Positions 23,049 to 35,402 of a stretch of 64,000 nucleotides of DNA are shown in pieces (within the stretch, counting starts at the first letter, position 1; the number at the start of each line of letters is the position of its first letter). Source of the DNA: Micromussa lordhowensis (lineage: Eukaryota > Cnidaria > Anthozoa > Scleractinia > Lobophylliidae); NCBI GenBank assembly GCA_964020085.1, contig OZ026596.1:29457822-29521821 (forward strand), written 5' to 3'. The notes beneath the pieces were generated by a model, which was not told the DNA's origin, searched no databases, and worked only from the letters and a program-made list of their open reading frames with translations. The translations under genes and the position numbers were made by a program.

Positions 23049-26000
23049 TAATAACTTTATTTAAATGTCATATGTATTTAGCACTGTTGTGCTAATTGGG
23101 GACAAAGAGAGAACATAAACTATTAAGAATCCCAACAGATGGGAGGCTGACTAGTTGGCTAATTACACAACGCGGTCGAGGAGTTGAACGCGGGACTACC
23201 GAGAACAAATCCAGATACTGGTAGGGTGAAGGATTTGAACCAGGGACCTCCAGATTTCAAATCCAGCGCCCTAAACCACTCGACCACGCCACCTCCGCTA
23301 TTTGTTTACTAAAGACAAAACAACAAGAAATTTCAACCCAATATATTTGAAGTTGCTGTTATTGAACTTAAAACCTTTGCCGTTTGTTTAAATTTCAGGC
23401 TGGAACTACATTGGAAATTCTGCATATGGTACGAAACTTATCTTCATTCTTTCCACCCTATTTATCCTCTGCTTTCTTTTACTAAAGACGAAACAACAAC
23501 AATATGATATTAAATGTAAGGAGAGACGTGATATCATGTTGCTGTTGTTTCGACTTTAATATACTCACTTTGGAGGTTGGTTGGCTGCATCTTGATATGC
23601 TTTAATGTGACAGCGCAGTGCTGTTAGTGAGTTCCACATGTGCTAGTCATTACTTGGCTGTGTAGCCGCGCGATGCGATTCCAGTCGACTCGCCATAGCG
23701 CCTCCAGTAGCTCAGTGATTAGAGAATCCGACTAGATCACGGAGAGTTGTGGGTTCAAATCCCATCTGGGACTCTGATTTTTTCCCAGTTTACGCTTTTT
23801 TTATTAACTCAAAATAAACACTACAGCTGTACTTGCTAAATGGCGCTATTTTCTATGGAGAGCCCTTTCGGTAGTCACCACTAGCAGTCCCTTCCGGTCT
23901 CTCATAGTCCCTTTAGGTCACTTGGTAGTCACCTCTCACAGTCCCTTCGTTACCTCTCAAGGTCCTTTTAGCCCCTCCAGTAGTCACCTCTGACAGTCCC
24001 TTCGTTACCTCTCAAGGTCCCTTTAGCCCCTCCAGTAGTCACCTCTGACAGTCCCTTCGTTACCTCTCAAGGTCCCTTTAGCCCCTCCAGTAGTCACCTC
24101 TGACAGTCCCTTCAGTTACTTCTCATGGTCCCTTTCTCCTCTCTTTTATGTACTCCCCGTTCAGTTCAGTACGTCTGCGTTCCTTTCAAGTTCGGCCGAA
24201 GCGCTTTTGAACAGACCGCTTTTGAACACTTCGCTAATTTCAACCTATTCTTCCCCTCGTCACACAAGGTCCAAGCCAATGGGGAGGGCTATGCTATAAT
24301 GGTACCAGCCAATCTCCCATTGACATTAACTCCACTGCGGCGACCTACCAGTCAATGGCACCCTTCAACCTGCAAAACTACGCATCAACACTACCGCTCA
24401 ATTTCACCGGTGAAAACGTCGGCCATTCTTTACAGATAACAGTCCCTCCCTTTATATACTTCGTCAATGGAGGCGGCCTCTCGGGTAACTTCACTACAGC
24501 TCAATTCCACCTTCACTGGGGATCCACCGACTCCAAAGGATCAGAGCATAAAATTGATGGCAAGCAATATGCTGCCGAGGTAAGTGGAATTATTCTTTGC
24601 TTTCTTCTACTAAAGGAGCTGCTAGTCATAGATGGCACATATTGAAAAAAATGCTTAAGTTTTGCAAGCTTTTCATATATATATAATTCAATCTTATCTT
24701 TGAATTATCATTGTCTCTATTTTGAGGCTTCCGTTAATTTGAAGGTAAGTTCGCTCAAAAATACCCAATTTAGAGCATTTTCACGCAAGCGGCTAGCACC
24801 CGGGGGCTAGCAACCACACAACTTTATTGGAACGAAAGAAATATTTTACATAGGGGAAAACTTCCAATCCCACAGGACATTATTTTAGCACACTTGCCGT
24901 GATGTCGTGCGAAAACACTCTTTACCTTCAAACCGACTTTTGTGTTCGTGTCGCTTATTTCAGCTTTCTTTCATTATGTTGATATCAACAGATCCATTTT
25001 GTCAGCTTTAACGTCAAGTACTCAAACTTGAGCAATGCGGCGGATAAGTCAGACGGACTGGCCGTCCTTGGTGCTTTCCTTGAGGTATAGTGCGTTTTCT
25101 AAACCTCTTTCCCAGGCTCTCTGTTCTTCTTGTTCCAGTGGGGCTCACCCTCGTTTCCAGAGCTTCCATTTGTAAGAGAAAGGTCCTGGGTATAAGGTTG
25201 CGTGAGGCTTAAGGGAGCCAAAGAATGTGTTGTGGGTTTTACTTAAGTGAAGTAACCAAGACAAAGTTATTTTAAGGAAGAGAGAACGTTTTGTAAATTT
25301 GACCGTTTTCCAGGTGGTTACCATGTTTATACGTTTTTATTTAAATCTTATGCTCCTCTCCATTCCGTCCTCCTCTTCCCTATCACCCAAATCGAGATGT
25401 TCTCTCAAATGGTGGTTTAGTCATGAAATAGAGCGTTCAAAATTCACCTTAACTAAAGGCATCTCTGTTTTAAAACCAATGCCCTAAGTTAACATCATCA
25501 TCGGGTGAGTTAGGCGTGACCAAAGTTCTCGGTTTTCTTTTCAATATCTCTGATTCTCCGGTTTTTCTTTCTCCTCCAGGTCAGTGGAAATGGAAACTCT
25601 AACTATAACAATATCTTTAATCCTGCTCGAAGCCTGGTGAACGAAAGTAAGGGTCCTTAATTTTTGTATTATGTCAAAGCTGTTTTCCTAATCTCGGTAT
25701 TAGCTGTTTGCCGGCCAATTTGTCTGTGCATTATTGACACGAGGACAACTAGGCTACCTTAACCCAGCTTCTCCTAACTAAACAAAAGGACGCTTTGCTT
25801 TTTCATGACTAAGTGTGTAGATCTAGAAAATGTTATTAATCCTTCTTGTGGCTTTTCGATTTGTAGGTTCCGCTGTAAATATTGCGGCCTTCAAACTTTA
25901 CGACCTTCTCCCTGCCAACACGGCTCAGTTCTACCGGTATTATGGGTCTCTTACCACTCCGAAGTGTTACGAGTCTGTCAAGTGGACCGTTTTCAGTGAC

Positions 26001-27063
26001 CCCATCAAAATTTCATCAGCTCAGGTAAATAGTATGTCTGTTTTTGTTGTTGTACATAACTACTCTACACGATTGGCTTGAAAACTCGCGGGACTTTTTC
26101 ATCCAATCCGAACTAAGACCAAGCCTATTGGAACTCGCTCGTACACATTCTCCCCGCTTCGTTTCAGCTGCATGCCTTTAATTAATCCGAGTTTTTAATT
26201 CGTTCATTGGATTGCCTATCCTATGGTCGTTGTTGTCCTTTTCAGTTCGTTTTGTTGCTAAATCAGTTGTATAAGCAAAATTAAGGTGCCTGAATACAGT
26301 TTTCACACGCTGTTTTGTTCCTATATTGAGTGAGTAAAGAAGATCTCAAATTTAAGCAGACACGTTTAGATCTGATCAAGTGATAATTATTTCGTGCTAC
26401 ATGGATTTCAAAATTGCGATGATGCGAAAACTTTGTCAGCATGTTAGAAGTCGGCTATTTGTACAATGTTTTTGAGGATTGCGAGAACCAAAGAGGTGTT
26501 AACCCTCGTTCCGTTCTCGTACGCAACGCTCAAATTTTTCGGGAAGGTTCTGTGTATTTGCGATCTATATCTTTGCAGGTTCGTTCCTGGGGTCTTTGCA
26601 ATCTCGTACGTTCCTTACTGCGCAAACTCGACAAAACAAACGATTTTTGAAAGTTCCCCTTCAGACTTGATTTTGATTGGTTTTGGAAACACCAGCCACC
26701 CGTGTTTGTCAACAAGGCATGCGCAAATTTTTATAGTGCAATACTTTCAGACTGCCAAGCAGAAGTCAATCGAATCCCGACCAATGTTCAAGGGGAACGA
26801 AGACCCTGGGTAGGAGATTGATATCTTTGTTTTTGTATGTACAGATCGACATTCTGCGACTCCTCAAGGAGAATGCCACTATGAACATTGCAGATAACTT
26901 CCGCCCGATCCAGTCCCTTAACAGCCGCACAGTAAAAGTCAGTTTCAAGACCGAAGTAGAAGGATCATCAGGGATCCCAACTGTGGCTGGTCATGCTGTG
27001 CTCGTCAAAATGACTACCGCCCTGTTTCTGCTGATGCTGTCTGTTGCACTTTTCTTGAATTAA
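22229..27063 (+). CDS. Alpha-carbonic anhydrase, secreted and C-terminally anchored (CA-1)
   Basis: Zinc enzyme for reversible CO2 hydration. Seven coding exons: 22229-22292, 23399-23428, 24269-24579, 24992-25084, 25580-25646, 25867-26024, 26845-27063, giving 313 residues. A signal peptide occupies roughly residues 1-20. The catalytic set is complete: zinc ligands H112, H114 and H137, proton shuttle H84, gate-keepers E124 and T218/T219. C40 and C222 are placed for the disulfide of extracellular alpha-CAs. The C-terminus is a hydrophobic run with no basic tail, which fits a GPI-anchor signal, although a plain membrane anchor is possible. The ATG follows an acceptor by 21 bases (exon start 22208), so an untranslated exon lies upstream. 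Exon phases equal those of CA-2, its tandem paralogue. Introns carry a MITE, two tRNA-like elements and a minisatellite. Exact paralogue class within cnidarian CAs is not determined. Confidence 0.93.
22651..22970. mobile_element. Palindromic MITE, copy 2 (CA-1 intron 1)
   Basis: Same element and same orientation as 16970-17296. It differs by point changes, a shorter loop in the second hairpin and a few missing bases in the first. It lies in intron 1 of CA-1. Confidence 0.8.
23019..23297 (-). mobile_element. tRNA-derived SINE, copy 2 (CA-1 intron 1)
   Basis: The best-preserved copy. Read on the minus strand it starts GGAGGTGGCGTGGTCGAG, a Leu/Ser-type tRNA head, has an intact B box GGTTCAAATCC, then the shared body, and ends in a TTA microsatellite tail (plus-strand AAT run at 23020-23049). 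The internal promoter looks intact. Confidence 0.8.
23698..23776 (+). mobile_element. tRNA-like sequence (SINE head or tRNA relic)
   Basis: An A-box-like TAGCTCAGTGATTAGAG and a B box GGGTTCAAATCCC are spaced as in a tRNA. The acceptor stem pairs poorly, so this is more likely a SINE head or decayed tRNA than a functional gene. It lies in CA-1 intron 2. Confidence 0.55.
23871..24130. repeat. 55-bp minisatellite (CA-1 intron 2)
   Basis: Repeat starts at 23926, 23981, 24036 and 24091 give an exact 55-bp period, with degenerate partial units on both sides. The unit is pyrimidine-rich (blocks tagtcacctc, agtcccttcg, tcaaggtccc). The array ends about 140 bp before the exon 3 acceptor. Confidence 0.92.
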
Positions 27064-27752
27064 AAGGTCCAAGCTGATGGTTAATGACTGGTGGCTGCAT
27101 ATTAGAGCGTTAAACCACAAGTTATGACTGAAGAGACGAAATTGTAGTGTTGTAATTTTTGTAAATACATGGACAGGTACGTGGGGCTTGGAGGAGCAGA
27201 CCGCATAATGCCCAGAGGGACCCGATGCACACAAAGGGCCCGTATAAAATGATTCGCACGAAGGGCCTTTTGGCAGGATGCCCGTCGCACTCACGTCTTA
27301 GCTCCACGACTTACCTTCCATATGAACCAATTTTACTGTACCTGTACGTATTAAACGTTGCTTAGAGCCCCTGTTAGGACGAACTCGCAAGCGGTCTCTT
27401 TGGTCATTTTCTTTGCGATGTGCGTTTATGATTTGTGTTGATATTTTTTGTAGCGTTAAACAGGCCATTCTCGTGTTGTCTTTTTTGCCTTTGTCTCAAA
27501 ATAAGTTATAGCGTAAACCTTTCTCGCTTCATTCTCATGCAACTCGCCTATCACCATTACTTATTCAGACAACTGAGAAATTCCTCAGAAGCGACTTTAT
27601 TTCAAATGAGGGTCCGATTTCTCACGATTTCTCCCTAGTTTTGAGGTGATCTGTAATTTTTTAACCAGCTTCTTAACTGCCTGTTTAGATACGAAGAAAT
27701 GGCTTTTCCTTTTCGCCATCAGCTTTGTGAAGTGATTGTTGAATGTAATATT

Positions 27753-27758
27753 AATAAA
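27753..27758 (+). terminator. Candidate polyadenylation signal of CA-1
   Basis: AATAAA about 690 bases after the CA-1 stop codon, followed by a GT-rich stretch. No nearer canonical signal was noticed. Confidence 0.4.
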
Positions 27759-27896
27759 GGGTGCTGCATGGTGTGGAATTTGCCTTAATTTGTTGTTCTT
27801 CCCCGTCCAGCAATCACTAATAAATGCATGTCCTATCCGTTTGGCTAATACGCCTCCCCCCCTGTCAAACTCCCCCCTTAACAAACGTTCTCCCCG

Positions 27897-28110
27897 TTTA
27901 CCAACCTTTGTCCCTTTACCAAACGCTTCGTCCAGTTTACCAAGCTTCGTGCACTTTACTACCGCTAGATTACCCTTCGTCCCTTCACTTGAATCCCTTT
28001 ACCAACCTTTGTCCCTCTACCAAAAGCTTCGTCCAGTTTACCAAGCTTCGTGCACTTCACTACCGCTAGATTACACTTCGTCCATTCGCTTGAACCCCTT
28101 TATCAACTTC
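27897..28110. repeat. 101-bp tandem repeat, about two copies
   Basis: The block starting ccaacctttgtccct occurs at 27901 and 28002, and the similarity runs through the whole unit, with a partial third copy. It is C/T-rich. The overlapping 168-codon frame (27736-28242) is a by-product of this composition and is not called as a gene. Confidence 0.85.
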
Positions 28111-29124
28111 TGCCGCATTGCACTAATTATACACACAGGAATAAGTAGAATGAGAGAACACAGTGCTAACATAACACGAGCGCAAAAGCTAGCTTGCTCA
28201 AAGGACAAGACAATTTCCCTTTCGTGTGCGCTGTTCCGCTAGAGGGCGTTTGCCATGTGAAAACAAATATATTTTGTAATGTTTGGCAAATTACACAAGA
28301 AATGCGCTCGTTCCTGGTGCTATGTTTAGCTATGTTTGTGTTTGCTATAAAAGATTAGTTACAAAATGTTACAGCAATCGTTTGAGTGTGATTAGAGTAT
28401 AAAGACTTATCCCTTGCATAATCACACAGCGACATTCTTAAAATTTGTGCTGCTCGCAAGAAGTGATATAAATCTCTACCGCATCTCTTTAAAGGTTTAA
28501 CCTGCCTTGAAAGAGTCAATCAATCAATTTACGAACTTGTGCTCTAGCTATGTGCGTCTATCGCAACTTCACATCAATCATTGGAGAAAAAATGGCGACC
28601 ACTAGCAGAGAGCTTTCGACAGCGAGATTCGAAACAGTCCAAATTACAAAACCATAAGCTATTAATTCAGAAGCCAGACATCCACATCTGCCAAAACGAG
28701 GCCTGAGGGTAAGTTGCGTAAAGCTGTCTGTCTGAAGTAATCTTACCCTCGTGATTTCGGTTCGGTCCATGGTTACAAAGGTATTCAGTACGTTCTGACA
28801 AAAGCGGATTATTATTACTCTAAATTGTCATCTTGAACAGAGCGTCTTCTCTTCAATATAAGAACATAAATAAACTAGCGTTCTATCAAGAATTCCACTC
28901 TCTTATTGACCATTCTGTCCACTACTTATCTATGCTGTTTTAGAAAATAACCCAAAGCAAATACGCACGCTGTTTGGTTTAAAACCGTGTTTCTATAACT
29001 CCCTACAAACACAGAACTAGCATGAGCTGTTGACTTAATGATGGCGCGAACAAAGAGAATTTACATTTTGATGATCGAAGTAAACAAGCTGTTTTTCTTT
29101 TTCTTCGTCCCGGTAACATGTTTT

Positions 29125-29185
29125 CCGTGTTCCTATCGAGTTATAGAGAACTCGAGAAAGCTGTGGAAACACTCGCCTGCGGCTC

Positions 29186-29216
<31 letters not shown>

Positions 29217-29255
29217 CTTTCACTCGTGTTTCTATATAACTCGATAGAAACACGG
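29125..29255. repeat. Palindromic foldback element
   Basis: The ends are CCGTGTTCCTATCGAGTTAT and its near reverse complement ending in CACGG. The left arm lacks about 25 bases present in the right arm. It is related to the fragment at 7170-7290 and to the split element at 1-5935. Confidence 0.75.
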
Positions 29256-29363
29256 CACATGTTTTTAGTCGCCTAGCAGTGTGTGTAGTTTATTGAGCGT
29301 CACGCATCGCTTCTCCCCCCGCGGGGGAGAAAGGCTGCGTGACGACCCGAATAACGGTTGTGA

Positions 29364-29788
29364 AGCCCGGGGGGGTACTTAACAAAGTTTAATACGGGGA
29401 CGCTCCGCCCCGAGGTCCAACCCCTTACCCTTTTATATACCATTTTGGAAGAAAAGGTACCCCTTTTATATACCAGTTTTACTGCGAAAAGGTACCCCTT
29501 TCACATACCTACTTTAGAACACTGCACCCCATTTCTAAGCCCCTCTTGTTGTCATTTTCATGTAGTGCTTAATAAATAAACTGATACAGCCATAAGTGCG
29601 TCTATTCGAAATACTTTAATTAAAGGCCCTTGTAAATACCTAAATGACCGATTTCCCTACCCTTTTATATACCTCAACTTGTGAAATCCCCACCCTTTTA
29701 TATACCTGAAGCCTGAAAAAGGTACCCCTTTCGGGCGGAGCCTCCACGTGTAGGCCATTATAGGGAGTACCCCCCCCCCCCCCGGGCT
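29364..29788. mobile_element. MITE with AGCCCGGGGGGG ends
   Basis: The ends are AGCCCGGGGGGGTACT and, after a long C run, CCCGGGCT. The body contains repeated aggtaccccttt and ttttatatacc blocks in an inverted arrangement. No frame is present. Confidence 0.7.
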
Positions 29789-32700
29789 GTGAAGGAGACT
29801 AAGCAGTGTAAGGTTGTTAACAAAACGGCGGCTGCTTCTTTGCGTTTTTGAAATGTATTTGAAGAGTATTTGGATAAAGTTTTGAACGACTCGTAGTTAA
29901 TAGTAAAACTAGATTATGAGCTCGAGATCTCTCTGCTGGGCCCTTCTCAGCTAACTTCACGCGATAGAAATCTCGAGCTCATAATCTAATTGTTAGTTAA
30001 GTAGAAAGTAATGAAAGGAATTTTGTCAGAGACCGTGAAACGTCCGTTACGTGCCCTCCATCTGGCAATGTACCAGAAATTTGTTTCGTGTACATGTATT
30101 TTACTGAGACGAAATTGGAGTAAGTAATCCTCGAAGTACCCCCTCCCCCCTAGGGTGTAATCCTCGCAAATCCAAATTCCTATGGCTACATAGGCAGACG
30201 CTGTGCGGGCAACCTAATGAATGAATTTCCCGCTTCAAAAAAAAATCTCTTAATTAACATATGCTCTCGGTTTTATTCGAACAGTTCATGACATTTCCTA
30301 AAGACTCTTGCAATCCGACATCCATGACAGCCATTTAAAAAGCTCAATTAATTACCAGTGAAGCATAGTGGCGTGCCCATACAGAACAGGCAGTTTATAT
30401 GAGCAGCAAGTGGAGCGCGAAGTTCAACGACGCGAGCGTTGAGCGCAGGAAAGGAGCAACGGATTATTTTCAGGTTTTATTTTAGCTTTTGCTGCTCCTT
30501 CAATCCCGTGCTCGCCAATCTCCATGCTTTGCGCTCGTGCTGATATGTCTCATTCACCGCGCGCTGCCCAGCTGTCCGGCCTGTGCTACAGGCCACAGCG
30601 GAAACAACAGTAGATGTCACTGTCAGTCAAGGTTCGAAAGGGAATGGTCAGCTGATCTCACGATACGCCCCGAAATAAAATATTCTTGCACAGAACATTT
30701 TATTGCATTACTCGTCCCGCCCATGGTATTTCTGATTTACCAGGCAACAGAGCACATCAACAAGAACGGACACAACTCCTTCTGAAGGTAAAGTGTCAGT
30801 TTTAACACCTCTAAATAGCCCAGGTGCCGTTTATTAACCGAAAGATTCGAGATAGATTGCTGGGTTTTGTAAAAGTTATCTTATTTATATTGGCTGTGTC
30901 GTTACATTTCTAAATATGGCAAAGGATTACTCCGTACGTACGTACTCTCGATTTCGGTATGTGAGTGTGATATTCGAAGCGACCATAATCCAAGACGTAT
31001 CGGGCATAAACGTTTCCGACTTAAAGTCAAGTCTAATACGTTAATTTGTAGAACCTCCTCGTGTAGGAAAAACAAAACTAAGCAACTTCTTTACCCATCT
31101 TGTGAGCAACATTACGTAACCATCTGCAATGCAGTGGGTGTAACGTTCTACAGAATATCCTTGTCGCTGTTTGCAGTACGTTGATTGCTTAAACCTCCTT
31201 GTGAAACTGAAAAAGTCCTAGGCAATTTCTTTAGCTCTTGCTGTCGGAAACATTAGGTAACTGTCCGAAATCCGCTGGGTGTTCTGCTAAATGTCCTTGT
31301 ACCTGTCTAGTCTATAGCGCTATGTAAAACATATTGAGACTCAAACCATCGGGTTTTAGAGGCTGTAGCAGTCTTCTTTATTAATTCCTTCCTCCCTGGT
31401 AACAGTAGTTCTCAAACCAAATTCAACTCAAACCATTGCATGTCCATAGCCTAATTAAAAAACAAAATTGTATTCTTCATTATAGGTCATACGCACGCGT
31501 TCCAATCATTCAGCGTTGTCGGCCCAGAATTGATTCTTCATTTGCATGTCTTATTGCCAAACATACTCAAGTGTTTAATTAAACAAGAGTGGAGTGTTTG
31601 GACCTTTCCTTTTTTTTCACGGCGTGGTTGATCATGCACTAAAAGCTCTGGCTGTGGAATTATCAAAGCATTAAAAGCCCTCGGGCACTGAATTTTTCGT
31701 GCTTCTAACCTTGATCAAGATTGGTTCGATTTTTAGCACTTTGAAACCGAAAACCACCAAAATAGCCAGAGCAGTTGACTCTTAATCGATTAACCATACG
31801 TAATCACGATCATTTTATTATTATTTTTTCCACATTTTAATAGCCACAACACAAGTGAACGTTAAAACAATTCATAGCTTAGGTCCCATTTCCGTATACC
31901 GCATTTTTCCAGCAGACCCGCGAATGGTAGTCTCTCCGAAGTATTAGCTTTACAAACTGTTATTTCACGTGATATTTGAAGAGAAAAAGGAGGATCTAGA
32001 ATAATGCATGATTTTCTTATGGGTTCAAAGAATTGTTCACACCCCACGAATCCACCAATTTTTAGATGGATTTTACGTTTTATAGTTCCACTCTGATCTA
32101 AGTATTTTGCTTTGTTTGTTTGTTTATTAAGCTGACAGTTATACCGTTTCTCGAGAGCTAAATTTGACGACAGAAATCCTGGAACAACTTGATTAAGATC
32201 TTTATTGAACTGAGCGTCTTTGAGGAGTATTTTTACTGCATGCTTGGACAAATACAAGTGAATATTCATCGGCGGTGACCGCCCCCGAATTCGAGGTCAC
32301 TCTCGCATAACCATAGTGACAGGAGGATTGAAATCGGCACCCTTACCGCATGTCAATCAACGCTGACAGATTATTTCCATTATTTCAATGTCAGTACAAA
32401 TGCAACGCCAGATGTCTGTGTTAGGTACATATTGATACTTCCGAAATCTAGCATAAACGTGATAAAGCCTCGCAGTTGTTAGAACCTGAAATTTCGAAAC
32501 AGAACGCCGCAGGGTGTGCTTGTATGAAGCTTTACGCTAAATTGGCTATTAACCTCCCAAGCCTGAAGTCTGCCCACGATGGTGTTAAGAATTGAAGTTA
32601 TAACTGATTTACTGTCCAATCTATGTAGACAATCTTGGAACCTCGTTAGCCGTGGTTAGTGTTCAATACGGGGGAAAGTTTCACCCATAGTGCAGTCCAG

Positions 32701-35402
32701 AACACTATCACGCGCTTGGGGGCGTGTATCGAGGCGCGGCGGTCTTGTGAAAGAATGTTCGTCTTTGTCACTGCTTTGTCCTTTGCAGTCATATGATAGA
32801 CACACTGATTATGTTCACGCATTCAAAGCATGTTTTGTACGTGCACGAATGCTATCGTATCATCATTAGTAGACCTCACAGTAAGCCTCCTGTATGCAGA
32901 CGCGGAGGACACGCAAAACTTTATCCGGGGGATGCTCTCTTGTTTAAATTGGAAGGTATCTTCCGTAGCCGTACCCCACCTCCACCCCCCGAGGAAAGAG
33001 TATGCGATTTTTGAGCCGTTTCAGTCCGAAATAGAGTATAGGATTTGCACGTTTCTGTCTGATATAGGGTATGTCTGCTAATTTAGCCTAGAACGGTGTA
33101 TTAATAAGGAATCAATTTTTCACATTGAAACCTGGCGTGAATTGTAGCTTCTTTGGCAAAGAGTTTTGCTAATTCAACGCTGGTTTCCTTAGGGAAATAA
33201 AATTCCAACTAGTTGACTTGTATAGGTTCGATACTGTGTATTGTAGACTTTGCTTTTGTCGTTGACAGATTCGATCTTAAATACAATAAAAACTCGCGTG
33301 TAAGAACCTACATATTTTGAGGTCTGGCAAAAAAAGGTTCTTGTGTTTTGGGGTATTTTAAGTGGGTTCTTAATTAGGTTCTTAATTTCATGAAGGAGAT
33401 ATAGTTGTTGATTACCAGAAAAATAAATTAGCTTGGGTTTGATCCCTAAATATCACGAGTGCTTTAAAAGCGTTTAAAAAATTCTCGAGTATTCAACTCT
33501 TTCATTATATGATTGAGAAAAGTACGAACGCGCCCGTATTAATTTGTACTGTAGCGAAAGATCAAAATGAACGATCAAGTTAGACGAACACAATGCAACA
33601 ATTTTTTTTTCAGCCATATAGATAAATAAGGTTCGATACTGAATACGCACACTTTGACTTATGTCGCCTCGCAAGGAAACTAGCGTTCAACCAGCAAAAA
33701 TCTTAGTCCAAGAATCAAGCCCATGAAATCATGTTTTTACAGAGTCACATCTTTCCTGTTCGAATCACCGGCTAAGTGGGACAGGTAGCTCTGGGGACGA
33801 GAAACCTTCGTTTTCAGGATCTTCCAGTACGAGGTTGACTGGCTCCAAGCCACCTCGCGTTATCAAAATGTTTGTCATGTATGACCAGATATGGTTCAAA
33901 AAAAGGCAGGCCTAATCAAGATTGGAAGGAAATGAAGCGAGTGGAAATAACCACAAATCAGAAATCAGTAACACCTTTTTATTTGAGCTTCTACTATTTA
34001 GAGGGGGTTCTTTTCCAAACGGTGGTTATCAACAGAGCCAGAACAAAAATAGACTACTGGCGCGCAGCTTGCCTTTTTCTTAGGGTCAGAGAGTGTTAGC
34101 AATGAAAGCGAATTACGCAGTAGGTCTGTGTGGAAGAAAAGGGCTTGAGTGCTGCATTGTCTCGTCCCAGCCCTTCTAATCTCATAATCCCTGCTGATCC
34201 CTGCCTAATTTCGAGAGAAAAACAGATAACCATCAGTCCAGGGATAAAATCGCAAAGACGCTCCAATTATTTATGGCCGAGTTTTTACCAAAACTACTCT
34301 CATTTTTTTAAATAAAAATATTGTTTCTCAGGCCCAGGCTGAATCTTTTTCTGCCGATTTTAGGCTGAAAATATTCTCATCAATATGCTTAGATGTTAGC
34401 GCATGACAACTTCGATGGCGTTGAAGTATGCGATGGAGCCAGTCTGCAGCCAGTCTGCAGGAAACAAAGCTTGATATAACACACAGAACTTCTTGCAGAA
34501 ATGATATTAGCATGAAACATACTGCTAATACTGTTTTTGGCTAGTTTTGCCGTTTAGAAGAAAGGAAGAATTTTATACGGTTTAGTTAGAAACATATAAT
34601 TGTATTGTATTTACAAACTTTCGACGCACAAAATAATAATCTTTCCAAAATTTTGAATTTGAATTGTAAAAAGCAAGTTTATGTAGGTGGACGCATTTCC
34701 TTGCAGTATATCCCTGATCTAAACTAGCCTAAATCGCTTTTTTGTGTTTCAAATGCCTCAGTACATGAACCGTTTTTCTGCCACCGTCTTCTCTTCACGC
34801 AGCAGCAGGAGTCTATTTATAGGTCTTGTAGAGAGAAAGTGCCAGTTTATGATGATACTTCTTGTTTCAACTTTTTCCGGCTGAACAATCAGAACTGCCG
34901 GCATCATTGGCTTTAAGCCTCAAACGAAGCCGGATCTCCGCGGCCAATTAATGTTCAAAATTAAACCGATTACAGTGCACTTAAACTACAGTAAAGTACA
35001 GCAAAGAAAACTGCTTAGCCAAAAGTAAACATCACATTTATTGAATGATCTCTCGCGGGGTATTATTTTTCGGCAAGTAGATAATTGCGTGCCACTAAAA
35101 ACATGATGACGTTTTCTCGACCGTTGCTTGTGCGCTTTATGACGCGAGCAATGCTCTAGTTGCGTCGGTAACTTCGATTTATCCAGCTTGGATCTTTTAA
35201 CTATCTGCAGTTACAAGTGTTCAACTGATCTTGTAATCCTATCTTGGCGATTTTTATGAGCGGTAAAATAACCATAGGTGTACAAATATAGCTTTTGAAC
35301 ATTCGCGTGGCAGCTGTCATTACATTTTGGCAACACTGGCAGAAGTTTGTCTTTCATTTGGAAAACCACTAACAGTTTGATATTTTCAGGTAAAGAATAA
35401 AC

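Larger units (their letters stand above)
28870..29993. mobile_element. Composite foldback element with nested insertions
   Basis: The left part (28875-28990) and right part (29805-29993) match the unit seen at about 7440-7770, including the hairpin with the gattatgagctcgag block. Between them sit a palindrome (29125-29255) and a separate GC-ended MITE (29364-29788), so younger elements have split an older foldback. Confidence 0.65.
27064..35389. other. Intergenic region between CA-1 and CA-2
   Basis: Apart from the repeats listed separately, nothing is recognised in this 8.3-kb stretch. The longest remaining frames (31862-32269 minus, 135 codons; 30489-30785 plus, 98 codons) show no family motif. 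The second ends in a good donor (30786) and could belong to an untranslated exon of CA-2, but this is a guess. Confidence 0.4.

Noticed and set aside
23698..23776. Functional tRNA gene
   Set aside because: A and B boxes are present, but the acceptor stem does not pair properly.
27736..28242. 168-codon plus-strand frame
   Set aside because: It lies over the 101-bp C/T-rich tandem repeat; the peptide is repetitive and has no domain.
31862..32269. 135-codon minus-strand frame between the CA genes
   Set aside because: No recognisable motif, no splice context and no second supporting signal, so it may be chance in AT-rich DNA.
27064..35389. A third carbonic anhydrase copy between or beside the pair
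   Set aside because: Only two regions encode the FHLHWG zinc motif; no other CA exon was found on either strand.
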